64,000 bases of DNA from Allobosea sp. (GCA_017307955.1 JAFKFV010000019.1:149732-213731); one strand, 5' to 3'; counted from the stretch's first letter, positions 52,601-62,008 are shown. Numbers and translations: made by a program. The notes: generated by a model from the sequence alone, not told the origin.

Positions 52601-53924
52601 TCGTCATCCCTTCGACGGCGAGGGTCGGCGCGTTGACGGCGGAGCGATAGACGAGATCGTTGGCCGCGACGAGCGAGCGATACATGTCCTTCAGATTGCC
52701 GGCGATGGTCAGTTCCGACACCGGCTCGGCGAGCTTGCCGCCGCTGATCCGGAAACCGCCGGCGCCGCGGCTGTAGTCGCCCGTGACGCCGTTGACGCCA
52801 TGGCCGATCAGCTCGGTGACATAGAGGCCCTCGCCGATCTCGGCGAGAAGCTCCTCCGGCGACAGCGTCCCCGGCAGCAGTGTCACATTCGTCGCATGGG
52901 GGCTGCCGCCGCCGCCGCTGCCGCGGCCGTTGGTCTCGAGGCCGAGCTCGCGGGCAGTGGCGCTGTCGAGCAGCCAGGTTTGCAGCACGCCGCCTGCGAC
53001 GAGGTCCATCGGCTCTGCGGCGACGCCCTCGCCATCGAAGGGCCGCGAGGCGAGGCCGCGCGGACGGCGGGGATCGTCGGTGATGCGGATCGACGGCGCG
53101 AACAGCGCCGTGCCGAGCGCATTCTGCAGGAAGCTCGTGCGCCGGGCGATCGCGGCGCCGTTGATGGCGCCGAGGAGATGGCCCACGAGGCTGCTGGCGA
53201 GGCGCGGATCGAAGACGACCGTCCCGCGCCCGGTCGGCAGGCGGCCGGGATTGAGGCGGCGGACGGCGCGCTCGCCGGCCTCGCGGCCGATCGCTTCCGG
53301 ATCGCGGAGATCGGAGCCATAGACCTTCGAGTCGCCGTCATAGTCGCGTTCCATGCCGGTGCCCTCGCCGGCGATGGCTGTCGCAGAGACGCCGTGACGC
53401 GAGCCGAGATAGGAGCCGAGGAAGCCATGCGAGGTGGCGATGACGGCGCCGGTCAGGCCCCAACCGGCCGAAGCGCCGCTCGACTTAGTCACGCCGGCAA
53501 CGGCGAGCGCCGCGGCCTCGGCGCGACGGGCGCGCTCGGCCAGCATCTCGGGATCGGGGATCGACGGATCGAGCAGGTCGAGATCGGGCCAGGACTTCGC
53601 CAGCCGCTCCTCGGGCGCGAGGCCGGCGAAACGGTCCTCGGGGGCGACGCGGGCCATGGCGACGGCGCGCTCGGCAAGCGCCTCGACGGGCGCGACGCCG
53701 TTGGTGGAGACGCTGGCGGTCCGCTTGCCGATGAAGACGCGCAGCGACACATCGTCGGACTCGGAGCGGTCGGTCTCGTCGACGGCGCCGTTGCGGATGT
53801 CGACGGAGAGGCCGACGCGGCGCACGGCGAAGGCATCGGCCGCGTCGGCGCCCGCCCGGCGCGCCGCCTCCACCAGCGCCGCGGCGCGATCGACGAGGCG
53901 TGACTGATCGGGCAGGACTGTCAT
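52587..53924 (-). CDS. pmbA: TldD/PmbA family protein (PmbA/TldE)
   Basis: 445 residues. PmbA-type signatures: SESDDVSLRVFIGKRTASVS, VPVEALAERAVAMARV, and the C-terminal TELIGHGVNGVTGDYSRGA then GGFRISGGKLAEPVSELTIA. It lacks the HExxxH of TldD, so it is the TldE/PmbA partner in the TldDE protease implicated in microcin maturation and antitoxin degradation. ATG 53924 follows AAAAGGAGT. Confidence 0.93.
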   Translation of the reverse strand: MTVLPDQSRLVDRAAALVEAARRAGADAADAFAVRRVGLSVDIRNGAVDETDRSESDDVSLRVFIGKRTASVSTNGVAPVEALAERAVAMARVAPEDRFAGLAPEERLAKSWPDLDLLDPSIPDPEMLAERARRAEAAALAVAGVTKSSGASAGWGLTGAVIATSHGFLGSYLGSRHGVSATAIAGEGTGMERDYDGDSKVYGSDLRDPEAIGREAGERAVRRLNPGRLPTGRGTVVFDPRLASSLVGHLLGAINGAAIARRTSFLQNALGTALFAPSIRITDDPRRPRGLASRPFDGEGVAAEPMDLVAGGVLQTWLLDSATARELGLETNGRGSGGGGSPHATNVTLLPGTLSPEELLAEIGEGLYVTELIGHGVNGVTGDYSRGAGGFRISGGKLAEPVSELTIAGNLKDMYRSLVAANDLVYRSAVNAPTLAVEGMTIAGR

Positions 53925-54078
53925 CGGCAGGACTCCTTTTTCCCTTCTGTAGGGATCGCAACCTTCCGCCACAACCCCTTGCCGGCGCAGGGGACGGCTG
54001 CACGACGGCGCAGGCCTTGTTCTTGCATCATGCTGCGGCTCGCTTCATCGTACGCGACCACCCGAAGGAGACCGATTG

Positions 54079-55890
54079 ATGGCCGAAGCGCAGAGCACCG
54101 ACCTCGTCCAGCTCGTCGCGCTGCTCGGCGCTGGCGTCGTCGCCGTGCCGGTCTTCAAGCGCGTCGGGCTCGGCTCGGTGATCGGCTATCTCGCAGCCGG
54201 CATCGCGATCGGACCGTTCGGTCTCGGCCTCTTCACCGATCCGCAGGCGATCCTGCATGTCGCCGAGCTCGGCGTCGTCATGTTCCTGTTCGTGATCGGC
54301 CTCGAGATGCGCCCGTCGCGGCTGTGGGGGCTCAGGCGCGAGATCTTCGGCCTCGGCGTCGCGCAGGTCGTCGTCTGCGGCGCCATCCTCACCGGGGCCG
54401 GCATCCTCGCCGGGTTGCCGCCGGCCGCCGCCTTCGTCGCCGGCATGGGCTTCGTTCTGACCTCCACCGCGACGGTCATGCAGCTCCTCGACGAGCGCGG
54501 CGAGACCGCCTCGCCGGCCGGCCAGCGCATCGTCTCCATCCTGCTGCTGGAGGATCTCTCGATCGTGCCGCTGATCGCGGCGGTGGTGCTGCTCGGAACG
54601 ACGCATGCCGACGAGCATGCCCTGCCCTTCTGGCAGTCGGGCCTCATCGCGCTCGCCGCCGTCGCGGCCGTGGTGGCCGCCGGGCGCTGGCTGCTCAACC
54701 CGATGTTCCGCATCCTCGCCCGGGCCAATGCGCGCGAGGTGATGACGGCGGCGGCGCTGCTCGTCGTGCTCGGCGCGGCACTCGTCATGCAATTGAGCGG
54801 CCTCTCGATGGCGATGGGCGCCTTCCTCGCCGGCGTGCTCCTGTCGGAATCGAGCTTCCGCCACCAGCTGGAGGCGGATATCGAGCCGTTCCGCGGCCTC
54901 CTGCTCGGCCTCTTCTTCCTCGGCGTCGGCATGTCGCTCGATCTGCGCGTGCTCGTGCTCGACTGGGAGTACATCCTGGCCGCGCTCGCCGGCTACATGG
55001 TGCTGAAGGCGATCGGCATCGCGCTCGTCGCCCGGCTCTTCCGCACCGACATGCGCGAGTCCCTCACGCGCGCCGCCATGATGGCGCAAGGCGGCGAGTT
55101 CGCCTTCGTGCTCTATTCCGCGGCGGTCGCCGGCGGGGTGATCGACGGGAGGCTCAACGCCATCCTGACGGCGACCGTCATCCTCTCCATGGCCCTGACG
55201 CCGCTCACCGTCATCGCGCTGCGCTACCTGCCCGAGCCGAAGCAGTCGCTGGAAGGACTCGACGTGGCGGACGGGCTCGAAGGGCGGGTCCTGATGATCG
55301 GCTTCGGCCGTTTCGGCCAGATCGTGTCCCAGTTCCTGCTCTCCGAGGGCATCGACGTGACGGCGATCGATTCCGACGCCGACATGGTGCGGAGCGCCGC
55401 GCGCTTCGGCTTCAAGGTCTATTACGGAGACGGGACGCGGCTCGACGTGCTGCGCGCGGCCGGCATCGAGCATGCCGATCTCATCGTCGTCTGCACCGAC
55501 AAGCGGGAATCGACCGACGTCATAGTCGAGCTGATCCGTTCGGAGTTCCCGCTCGCCAAGCTCTATGTCCGCTCCTATGACCGCCAGCACACGCTGAAGC
55601 TCCGCAAGCTCGGCGTCGATTTCGAGATCCGCGAGACCTACGAATCGGCGTTCACCTTCGGCATGCAGTCATTGGAGGGGCTCGGCTATGACGAGGGCCG
55701 CATCGCCGAGGTCGCCGAGACCATCCGCGAGCGCGAGGCGGCGCGGCTCGCCATCCAGATGAGCGGCGGACAACTCGCCTATACCGACGTTCAGGGCAAG
55801 CTGCAGCCGCAGCCGCTCACGGTCCCCAAGCGCCGCGCCAAGGCCCTCAACGAGGAAGCCGTCAAGGCAACCGCCGACGCGGCGGAGTGA
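54079..55890 (+). CDS. CPA2-type monovalent cation:proton antiporter (KefB/KefC-like)
   Basis: 603 residues: about 12 membrane helices (Na_H_exchanger domain, about 5-385; GYLAAGIAIGPFGLGLF, SILLLEDLSIVPLIAAVVLL with the conserved ED, and AMMAQGGEFAFVLYSAAV) followed by an RCK/TrkA-N domain (RVLMIGFGRFGQIVSQFLLS; YYGDGTRLDVLRAAGIEHAD). A charged C-terminal tail follows. Resembles KefB/KefC K+ efflux systems. ATG 54079 follows AAGGAG. Divergent from pmbA. Confidence 0.93.
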   Translation: MAEAQSTDLVQLVALLGAGVVAVPVFKRVGLGSVIGYLAAGIAIGPFGLGLFTDPQAILHVAELGVVMFLFVIGLEMRPSRLWGLRREIFGLGVAQVVVCGAILTGAGILAGLPPAAAFVAGMGFVLTSTATVMQLLDERGETASPAGQRIVSILLLEDLSIVPLIAAVVLLGTTHADEHALPFWQSGLIALAAVAAVVAAGRWLLNPMFRILARANAREVMTAAALLVVLGAALVMQLSGLSMAMGAFLAGVLLSESSFRHQLEADIEPFRGLLLGLFFLGVGMSLDLRVLVLDWEYILAALAGYMVLKAIGIALVARLFRTDMRESLTRAAMMAQGGEFAFVLYSAAVAGGVIDGRLNAILTATVILSMALTPLTVIALRYLPEPKQSLEGLDVADGLEGRVLMIGFGRFGQIVSQFLLSEGIDVTAIDSDADMVRSAARFGFKVYYGDGTRLDVLRAAGIEHADLIVVCTDKRESTDVIVELIRSEFPLAKLYVRSYDRQHTLKLRKLGVDFEIRETYESAFTFGMQSLEGLGYDEGRIAEVAETIREREAARLAIQMSGGQLAYTDVQGKLQPQPLTVPKRRAKALNEEAVKATADAAE

Positions 55891-55969
55891 GGGCTTCCGC
55901 AGGCGGAAAGCTGGGCCTTTACCCTGGCCCTCTCCTCAAGACCGAGTGGGACCCGCTCGGTCATGGGTC

Positions 55970-56064
55970 GTCATCCCGGCGAATGCCGGGATCCGTCGAG
56001 GGGCAAGTTCCACGCGATCGAGCGACAGCGCCCCTAATGGAACCGCGGCTTCCGCCGGGGTGAC
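55970..56064. repeat. Palindromic intergenic repeat element (about 95 bp)
   Basis: The element starts GTCATCCCGGCG (55970-55981) and ends CGCCGGGGTGAC (56053-56064), near-perfect inverted ends. The left end contains the hairpin CCCGGC-GAAT-GCCGGG. This is the dispersed 'CATCCCGGCGAATGCCGGGATCC' type of small repeat found between genes in alphaproteobacteria. It sits between the convergent antiporter and M16 genes and might act as a terminator. Confidence 0.75.
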
Positions 56065-56173
56065 GCCGAACCCTGGAAGAGCTTGGCAGACCCCGCGCAT
56101 GACCCATGGAGCATTCGGGGTAAGGGCCCGCCTTATCGCAAGACGGTGACCCCTCACCGTCCAGCCAGGTCCC

Positions 56174-57517
56174 TCAGAGCTTCGGCGCGGACGCCGGCTC
56201 GGCATTGGCGGTCTTGGTCTTCTCCGGCCCGACGGTGACGACCATGTTCGGGCCCTCGCCATAGAGGCGATGAGCGACGCGACGGGCATCCTCGATGGTC
56301 ACGGCGGCGATCTTCTCGTTGCGCTTCTCGACATAGTCGATGCCGAGGCCCTCCTGCATGATGCCGAGCACCTGGCGGGCGATCTTGGACGAGGAATCGA
56401 AGCGCAGCGCATAGGAGCCGATGAGATAGCTCTTGGCCTGCGCCAGTTCCTGCTCGGTCGGGCCTTCGGCGCCCATGCGGGCGATTTCCGCCTTGATGAT
56501 CCCGATCGTCTCGCCGGCGCGGTCGGCCCGCGTGGCCGTGCCGCCGGCGAAGGCGTCGGCATGGTCCAGGTTGACCAGCGCCGTCGAGACCGTATAGGCC
56601 AGCCCGCGCTTCTCGCGGACCTCCTTGTAGAGCCGCGAGGAGAACGACCCGCCGCCGAGCACATGGTTCACCACATAGGCGGCCATGAAATCGGGATCCT
56701 GGCGCGCAATGCCGGGACCGCCGAACCGGATCAGCGTCTGCGGGTTGGGCTGGTCGAGCGCGATGACGCCGGCGGCTGGCACGGTGTCGGGGATCGGCGT
56801 CAGCTCGGCCTTCAGAGGCAGCGGCCCGAAGGCGCGGGCGAGCAGCGCGCTCGCCTCGGCCGGGCTGATCGCCCCGACCATCGCCACCTTCAGCCCGTCG
56901 CGCGCGAAGACCCGCTTGCGATAGGCATCGAGATCGGCATTCGAGATCGCCGCGACGCTGTCGAGCGTGCCGTCGATCGGCTGGCCATAGGGATGGTCGG
57001 GGAAGGCATGGGCACAGATGGCGAGCGTCGCCGCCGTCTGCGGGTCGGTCACGTCGCGCTTGATGCCGTCGAGGATCTGGGCGCGGATGCGCTCCACCGG
57101 CTCCTTGTCGAAGCGCGGCTTCTGCAGAGCGAGCGCGAGAAGGTCGAAGGCCTCGTCCTTGTCCTCGGCCAGCATCTTCACATCGCCGAAGAAGCTGTCG
57201 CGGCCGGCATCGAAGGAGAGGCTGATCGAGCGGGTGTCGAGCGCCTGCTGGAAGGCCTGGCTCGTCATGTCGCCGGCGCCCTCGTCGAGGAGGCTCGACA
57301 GCATGGCGGCGACGCCGGGCTTGCCCGCCGGATCCTGCGCCGCGCCGCCCTCGAAGGCGAAATCCATCGCGATCATCGGCACGGTGTAGTCCTCGACCAG
57401 CCAGGCCTCGACGCCTTCGGGCGCCGGGATCGCCTTGATCGACATGGCCTCGCTCGCCGGGACGACGAACACGAGGCCGATAAACGCGAAGGCTATTCGG
57501 CCGAAGAGACTGGCCAT
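56174..57517 (-). CDS. M16 family peptidase homologue lacking the zinc motif
   Basis: 447 residues: signal peptide, then two M16 half-domains (VPMIAMDFAFEGGAAQDPAG; GIARQDPDFMAAYVVNHVLG with KEVREKRGLAYTVST). The position of the catalytic H-x-x-E-H is GVAAMLSSLLDEGAG here, so it is inactive as a metalloprotease. It lies 19 bp after the catalytic M16 gene, like PqqF/PqqG-type or bacterial processing-peptidase pairs, and probably forms the regulatory partner in a periplasmic heterodimer. Confidence 0.92.
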   Translation of the reverse strand: MASLFGRIAFAFIGLVFVVPASEAMSIKAIPAPEGVEAWLVEDYTVPMIAMDFAFEGGAAQDPAGKPGVAAMLSSLLDEGAGDMTSQAFQQALDTRSISLSFDAGRDSFFGDVKMLAEDKDEAFDLLALALQKPRFDKEPVERIRAQILDGIKRDVTDPQTAATLAICAHAFPDHPYGQPIDGTLDSVAAISNADLDAYRKRVFARDGLKVAMVGAISPAEASALLARAFGPLPLKAELTPIPDTVPAAGVIALDQPNPQTLIRFGGPGIARQDPDFMAAYVVNHVLGGGSFSSRLYKEVREKRGLAYTVSTALVNLDHADAFAGGTATRADRAGETIGIIKAEIARMGAEGPTEQELAQAKSYLIGSYALRFDSSSKIARQVLGIMQEGLGIDYVEKRNEKIAAVTIEDARRVAHRLYGEGPNMVVTVGPEKTKTANAEPASAPKL

Positions 57518-57536
57518 GGGGTCGTTCTCCGTTCGG

Positions 57537-58991
57537 TCAGCTGCGGCTCTCGGCCGGCGCGGGAATGAGCGTGCCGGTCACGGACCGGCGCGCGTCGAGA
57601 TAGGCGGCGGCCGCCGCCGCGATGTCGGCAGCGGTCACGTCGCCGATGCGCGAGGGCCATTCCTGGACGGCGTCCAGCGGCTGGCCGGTCGCCATGGCGG
57701 TGCCGATGATGCGGGCGAGCATGGACTGGCTGTCCTGCGCATAGATCGCCATCGCCCGCGTGCGGCGCTTGGCGGCTTCGAGCTCGTCCGGCGTGACGCC
57801 ATGGTCGCGGATATCGGCGATCACGGCATCGACGGCCGCCTCGAGCTTGGCGAGCGGCACGTCGCCGCGCGGCGCGGCATAGACGGCGAAGCTGCCATAA
57901 TCGAGCGCCTCGCCGGAATAATAGGCGCCGGCCGAGGAGGCGATGCCGTCCTTCACGACGAGCTGGCTGTAGAGGCGGCTGGTCGGGCCGCGGCCGAGGA
58001 TATCGGCCAGAACGTCGAGCGCCTCCGCCTCGCCCGGCTTCGCCGAGGCATAGGACGGGACCAGATAGTTGCGCGTCCAGGACGGCTCGGTCACGCGCGG
58101 ATCGGCGAGCGTCACGGTGCGCGGGGCGAGCGGCGGCGGCTCCATCGGGCGATGGCGCGGGCCGGGCTCCGCGCGGACCTTCACGCGGCCGAAGGTCGCT
58201 TCCGCCAGGCGGCGCACCTCGTCCGGCGTGACATCGCCGGCGACGACGAGGATGGCGTTGTTGGGCGTGTAGTAACGGCGATACTGGGAAAGCGCGTCCT
58301 CGGCGGTGAGGCCCTGCATCTCCTGCTGCCAGCCGATGATCGGGATGCCGTAGTGGTGATTCTGGTAGAGCGCGGCGTTGATCGCCTCGCCGAGCTGCGA
58401 GGCCGGGTTGTTGTCGACCCGCATCCGCCGCTCTTCGAGGATCACGTCGCGCTCGGGCGTCACCACGGCGTCGTCGATGACCAGCCCTTCCATGCGGTCG
58501 GCCTCGAACGCCATCAGCGTGCCGAGCTGCTGCTTGCCGATCGTCTGGTAGTAGGCGGTCGCGTCGGCGGTCGTGAACGCGTTCTCCTGCCCGCCGCCCT
58601 CGGACACCTTGGACGAGAACTCGCCGGCCGGATGCGCCTTGGTGCCCTTGAACATCAGATGTTCCAGGAAATGCGCGATGCCCGATTTCCCCGGCGGATC
58701 GTCGGCGGCGCCGATCTTGTACCAGACCATATGGGTAACGATCGGCGCCCGGTGATCGGGGACGACCACGACCTGCATGCCATTGGACAGGGTAAAGGTC
58801 GTTGCGTCGGGTGCGATCTTCACCGCCGCCTTTGTGGCCGCGGGCGTGGTCGCGGCCGGCCCGGCCGGTGCATCGGCCGGCGCCGCGCGGCTCACGGCGG
58901 GAGCGGCGAGGATGGCAGCCGAAGCGGCGATGACGGCGAGAAAAGAGGCGCGGCGAAAGCCGGATGCAGGAGTGGAGACGCGCTGATCCAT
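57537..58991 (-). CDS. M16 family zinc metallopeptidase (catalytic partner)
   Basis: 484 residues: signal peptide (AVIAASAAILAAPAVSRA) and M16 domains. The inverted zinc motif is HFLEH (107-111), with the downstream Glu ligand in ERDVILEERRMR about 75 residues later. The second half contains GRGPTSRLYSQLVVKDG. Expected to cleave short unfolded peptides in the periplasm. ATG 58991; followed directly by the inactive paralogue. Confidence 0.95.
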   Translation of the reverse strand: MDQRVSTPASGFRRASFLAVIAASAAILAAPAVSRAAPADAPAGPAATTPAATKAAVKIAPDATTFTLSNGMQVVVVPDHRAPIVTHMVWYKIGAADDPPGKSGIAHFLEHLMFKGTKAHPAGEFSSKVSEGGGQENAFTTADATAYYQTIGKQQLGTLMAFEADRMEGLVIDDAVVTPERDVILEERRMRVDNNPASQLGEAINAALYQNHHYGIPIIGWQQEMQGLTAEDALSQYRRYYTPNNAILVVAGDVTPDEVRRLAEATFGRVKVRAEPGPRHRPMEPPPLAPRTVTLADPRVTEPSWTRNYLVPSYASAKPGEAEALDVLADILGRGPTSRLYSQLVVKDGIASSAGAYYSGEALDYGSFAVYAAPRGDVPLAKLEAAVDAVIADIRDHGVTPDELEAAKRRTRAMAIYAQDSQSMLARIIGTAMATGQPLDAVQEWPSRIGDVTAADIAAAAAAYLDARRSVTGTLIPAPAESRS

Positions 58992-59069
58992 CGGTCCTCG
59001 AAACGCCTGTCACCCCCTGCCCGAGACCGAGCCTAGGATAGTCGAACGGGCGAAGCGAGAAAAATGTGA

Positions 59070-59630
59070 TCAGGCCGCGGCGCGGCGCAGGAAGACGAGC
59101 TGCGTGTCGCCGGCCTCGCGGCGATCGATCACCTCGAGCCCTGCGATCGGCTCGATCGCCGCCGTGCCGCTCTCCTCCAGCACGCAGAGCGCGTCCTCGG
59201 CCAGCCAGCCGCCTTCGAGCGCGGCGGCGAGCGCCGGCTCGCCGAGCCCGCGGCCATAGGGCGGATCGGCGAAGACGAGATCGAAGGGCGGCACGGTTCC
59301 GGCCGGCCCGAGCCTGGTTGCGTCGCGCCGGAAGAGGCGCGTGCGGCCGGTGAGCCCGAGCTCCTCGATATTGCGGCGGATAAGCCCGCGCGCCTCGACG
59401 CCCTCGTCGACGAAGAGCGCATAGGCAGCGCCGCGCGACACGGCTTCGAGACCGAGCGCGCCCGTTCCGGCGAAGAGATCGAGCACCCGCGCGCCTTGGA
59501 CCTTGTCGCCATGGGCATGCGCGAGGATGTTGAAGAGGCTCTCGCGCAGTCGGTCGGAGGTCGGGCGGATCGACTGGGTCTTCGGGCCGGCCAGCGTCCG
59601 GCCGCGAAAATCACCGCCGACGATCCGCAC
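59070..59630 (-). CDS. rsmD: 16S rRNA (guanine-966-N2)-methyltransferase
   Basis: 186 residues: N-terminal VRIVGGDFRGRTLAGPKTQS, RPTSDRLRESLFNIL, SAM motif VLDLFAGTGALGLEAVSRGA and the catalytic FADPPYGRGLGEPA. GTG 59630 with GGGGAGG just before it is the best start and overlaps the rluB 3' end by 20 bp. Typical rluB-rsmD operon of Hyphomicrobiales. Confidence 0.95.
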   Translation of the reverse strand: MRIVGGDFRGRTLAGPKTQSIRPTSDRLRESLFNILAHAHGDKVQGARVLDLFAGTGALGLEAVSRGAAYALFVDEGVEARGLIRRNIEELGLTGRTRLFRRDATRLGPAGTVPPFDLVFADPPYGRGLGEPALAAALEGGWLAEDALCVLEESGTAAIEPIAGLEVIDRREAGDTQLVFLRRAAA

Positions 59631-61050
59631 CGCCGCCTCCCCGTCCGGGCCCGCCCTTGCCACCGGCCCCGCCGGGCCGGCCGCCGCCCGGGCGACCACC
59701 GGGCTTGCCACCGGAAGGCTTGCCACCCGCGCCCGGGCGCTGTCCCGATCGACTGCCGCCCGGCTTGCCGTCCCGGAAGGGCTTGCCGTCGTGCGCGGCC
59801 CTGCCTTCAGCCGAAGGCTTGCCGCCGGCGCGCGACCGCGGCGGGCCGCTGCGGGCCGCACGATCGCCGACCGCCGCGGCGCCGCGCTTGCCTGCCGAGC
59901 CCTTCGGCTTGGAACCGGGCCGCGCGCCTGCCGTGCTGCTCACGTCGTCCTCGCGCCGCCGGGCGCTGCGCGCCGCGCGCGCTTCCTCCGCCGCCTGCTC
60001 GCGCTCATAGGCGAGCCGGCGCTGGTCCGAGATCGGCCGTCCGCGACGGCGCGGCGGCTCCTCGGACTCGGCAGCCGCGCGGCCGGGGGCCGGACGCGGC
60101 CGGGCCGCCGGCTTGCGCACGGGGCTCTCGGCAGCGCGCGGCGGACGCGCCGGTTTCGCTGCTCCGCCTTCGCTCTTCGGGGCTGGCTTCGGCGCCGTCC
60201 TCGGAGCCGGACGCGCTGCCCGCTCCTCGCCGCGCTCGCGGAGCGGCGCATCGAAATCGGCACCGGCGTCGCGCGTCAGCTTCTCGCCGAGCTGGTCGCG
60301 CAGCACGCGGCCGCGGATCTCCACCACCTCGCCCTCGGCGAGATCGCCGAGCTGGAACGGGCCATAGGAGACGCGGATCAGGCGGTTGACGTCGAGCCCG
60401 AGGCTGGCGAGCACATTCTTGACCTCGCGGTTCTTGCCCTCGCGCAGCGCCAGCGTGATCCAGACATTGCTGCCCTGGATGCGCTCGAGCATGGCGTCGA
60501 TGGCGCCATACATCATGCCGTCGATGGTCACGCCGTCCTTGAGCTTCTCGAGCTCCGGCGGGTTGATCTCGCCCCAGGCGCGCGCGCGGTAACGACGCAG
60601 CCAGCCCGTCGAGGGCAGCTCCAGCACGCGGGCGAGGCCGCCGTCATTCGTCAGCAGCAGCAGGCCCTCGGTGTTGATGTCGAGCCGGCCGACGGCGATG
60701 ACGCGCGGCATATGCTCGGGCAGAGCGTCGAAGACGGTCGGCCGCCCTTCCGGGTCGCGCGCCGTCGTCACGAGGCCGCGCGGCTTGTGATAGAGCCAGA
60801 GCCGCGTGCGCTCGCGCTCCGGCAGCGGTTCGCCATCGACCGTGACGCGATCCTTCGGGCCGACATTCACGGCCGGCGTGGTCAGCACCTCGCCATTGAC
60901 GGCGACGCGGCCCTCGGCGATCCAGCGCTCGGCATCGCGGCGCGAGCAGAGCCCGGCACGCGCCAGAACCTTTGCGATGCGGTCGCCGTCCTCGCCATCG
61001 GCGGCGTCGTCGTCTATGCGTTTCTTGGGCGGTTTGTTCGGCGGCTTCAT
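59611..61050 (-). CDS. rluB: 23S rRNA pseudouridine synthase (RluB/RsuA family) with long disordered tail
   Basis: 479 residues. S4 domain (RIAKVLARAGLCSRRDAERW), then the RsuA-type catalytic domain with GRLDINTEGLLLLTNDG (catalytic Asp about 124) and LREGKNREVKNVLASLG. The last ~210 residues are a low-complexity basic tail rich in R, K, G, P, A and S with repeats of GGKPSGG/GGRPGGG, well beyond the ~250-residue enzyme core. Such tails occur in rhizobial RluB proteins and may bind RNA. Overlaps rsmD by 20 bp. Confidence 0.93.
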   Translation of the reverse strand: MKPPNKPPKKRIDDDAADGEDGDRIAKVLARAGLCSRRDAERWIAEGRVAVNGEVLTTPAVNVGPKDRVTVDGEPLPERERTRLWLYHKPRGLVTTARDPEGRPTVFDALPEHMPRVIAVGRLDINTEGLLLLTNDGGLARVLELPSTGWLRRYRARAWGEINPPELEKLKDGVTIDGMMYGAIDAMLERIQGSNVWITLALREGKNREVKNVLASLGLDVNRLIRVSYGPFQLGDLAEGEVVEIRGRVLRDQLGEKLTRDAGADFDAPLRERGEERAARPAPRTAPKPAPKSEGGAAKPARPPRAAESPVRKPAARPRPAPGRAAAESEEPPRRRGRPISDQRRLAYEREQAAEEARAARSARRREDDVSSTAGARPGSKPKGSAGKRGAAAVGDRAARSGPPRSRAGGKPSAEGRAAHDGKPFRDGKPGGSRSGQRPGAGGKPSGGKPGGRPGGGRPGGAGGKGGPGRGGGGADRRR

Positions 61051-61104
61051 CGGGTTTCACCTCGGCCGCTTCCTTAACAGAGCGAGGCACGGGAGGCGAG
61101 ACGG

Positions 61105-61557
61105 ATGAGCGCGGGTCCTTCGGGTCCGATGCAGGCGGCGCTCGCCGAGGCGCGGGCGGCGGCGGCGCGCGGCGAGGTGCCGATCGGCGCCGTGATCGTC
61201 CGCGACGGCGCCATCATCGCCGCCGACGGCAACCGCACGCTGGAGCTCAAGGACCCGACCGCGCATGCCGAGATGCTGGTCATCCGCGCCGCCGCGGCCG
61301 CGATCGGTTCGGAGCGGCTGATCGGCTGCGATCTCCATGTGACGCTGGAGCCCTGCCCGATGTGCGCCGCCGCCATCTCGTTCGCGCGGCTGCGACGGCT
61401 CTATTATGCCGCCGCCGATCCGAAGGGCGGCGCCGTGGAGAGCGGCGTCCGCCTCTACAGCCAGCCGACCTGCCACCATGCGCCCGAGGTCTATGACGGC
61501 ATCGCCGCCGCCGAAGCCGCGACGATGCTCAGGGACTTCTTCCGCCAGCGGCGCTGA
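61105..61557 (+). CDS. tadA: tRNA-specific adenosine deaminase
   Basis: 150 residues. Zinc deaminase motifs HAEM (H54, E56) and PCPMC (C84, C87). Converts A34 to inosine in tRNA-Arg(ACG). ATG 61105 follows GGAGG. Divergent from rluB-rsmD, a conserved arrangement. Confidence 0.95.
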   Translation: MSAGPSGPMQAALAEARAAAARGEVPIGAVIVRDGAIIAADGNRTLELKDPTAHAEMLVIRAAAAAIGSERLIGCDLHVTLEPCPMCAAAISFARLRRLYYAAADPKGGAVESGVRLYSQPTCHHAPEVYDGIAAAEAATMLRDFFRQRR

Positions 61558-61568
61558 AATCCGCTGTC

Positions 61569-61586
61569 TGCACGAAACTGCACGAA
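61569..61586. promoter_or_regulatory. Two direct TGCACGAA repeats at the 3' edge of the DUF4406 gene
   Basis: TGCACGAA occurs at 61569-61576 and again at 61579-61586, directly next to the stop of the DUF4406 gene. The same octamer and its complement form the operator array upstream of that gene, so this may be a distal binding site for the DeoR-type regulator. Confidence 0.55.
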
Positions 61587-61985
61587 TCAGGCGGCGCGCT
61601 GCGCGCAGCCGGGCACGTCTTCCAGCCGGGAATAGACGGCGAGCCCGCGCTCGGTCGCGATCTTGACGTCGAGATCAGCGCCCTTGGAGGCGCCGGGGAT
61701 GCGCAGCACCGCGTCGCAGCGCGGCAGCAGCCGGTGTGCGACGGGATAGGCGATCTCCTCATAGACGGCATCGCCGACGGCGCGCGAGCCGGCGACGGCC
61801 ATCAGCGGCAGCGCAAGCCATTCGCCGATCAGCGGGATGTGGCCGGCCCGGAACAGCGGCAGCGCCGCCTCTTCCAGCCGCCGCAGATTGTCGGCCATTC
61901 GGACGGGATCGTCGCCCGTGCCGGAGCGATAGGGGCCGGCGACGAGGATGATCATCGGCTTCACGGCGTTTTCAGGATTTGACAT
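61587..61985 (-). CDS. DUF4406 / nucleoside 2-deoxyribosyltransferase-like protein
   Basis: 132 residues. IILVAGPYRSGTGDDPVRMA, then AGHIPLIGEWLALPL and the C-terminal CDAVLRIPGASKGADLDVKI resemble the DUF4406/nucleoside 2-deoxyribosyltransferase fold; the usual NDT catalytic Glu context is not obvious to me. ATG 61985 follows AGAGG. Divergent from a DeoR-family regulator with an extensive TGCACGAA operator in between, so its expression is probably tightly controlled. Ligand unknown. Confidence 0.7.
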   Translation of the reverse strand: MSNPENAVKPMIILVAGPYRSGTGDDPVRMADNLRRLEEAALPLFRAGHIPLIGEWLALPLMAVAGSRAVGDAVYEEIAYPVAHRLLPRCDAVLRIPGASKGADLDVKIATERGLAVYSRLEDVPGCAQRAA

Positions 61986-62008
61986 CGAAGGACCTCTTGC
62001 AGGACTGT

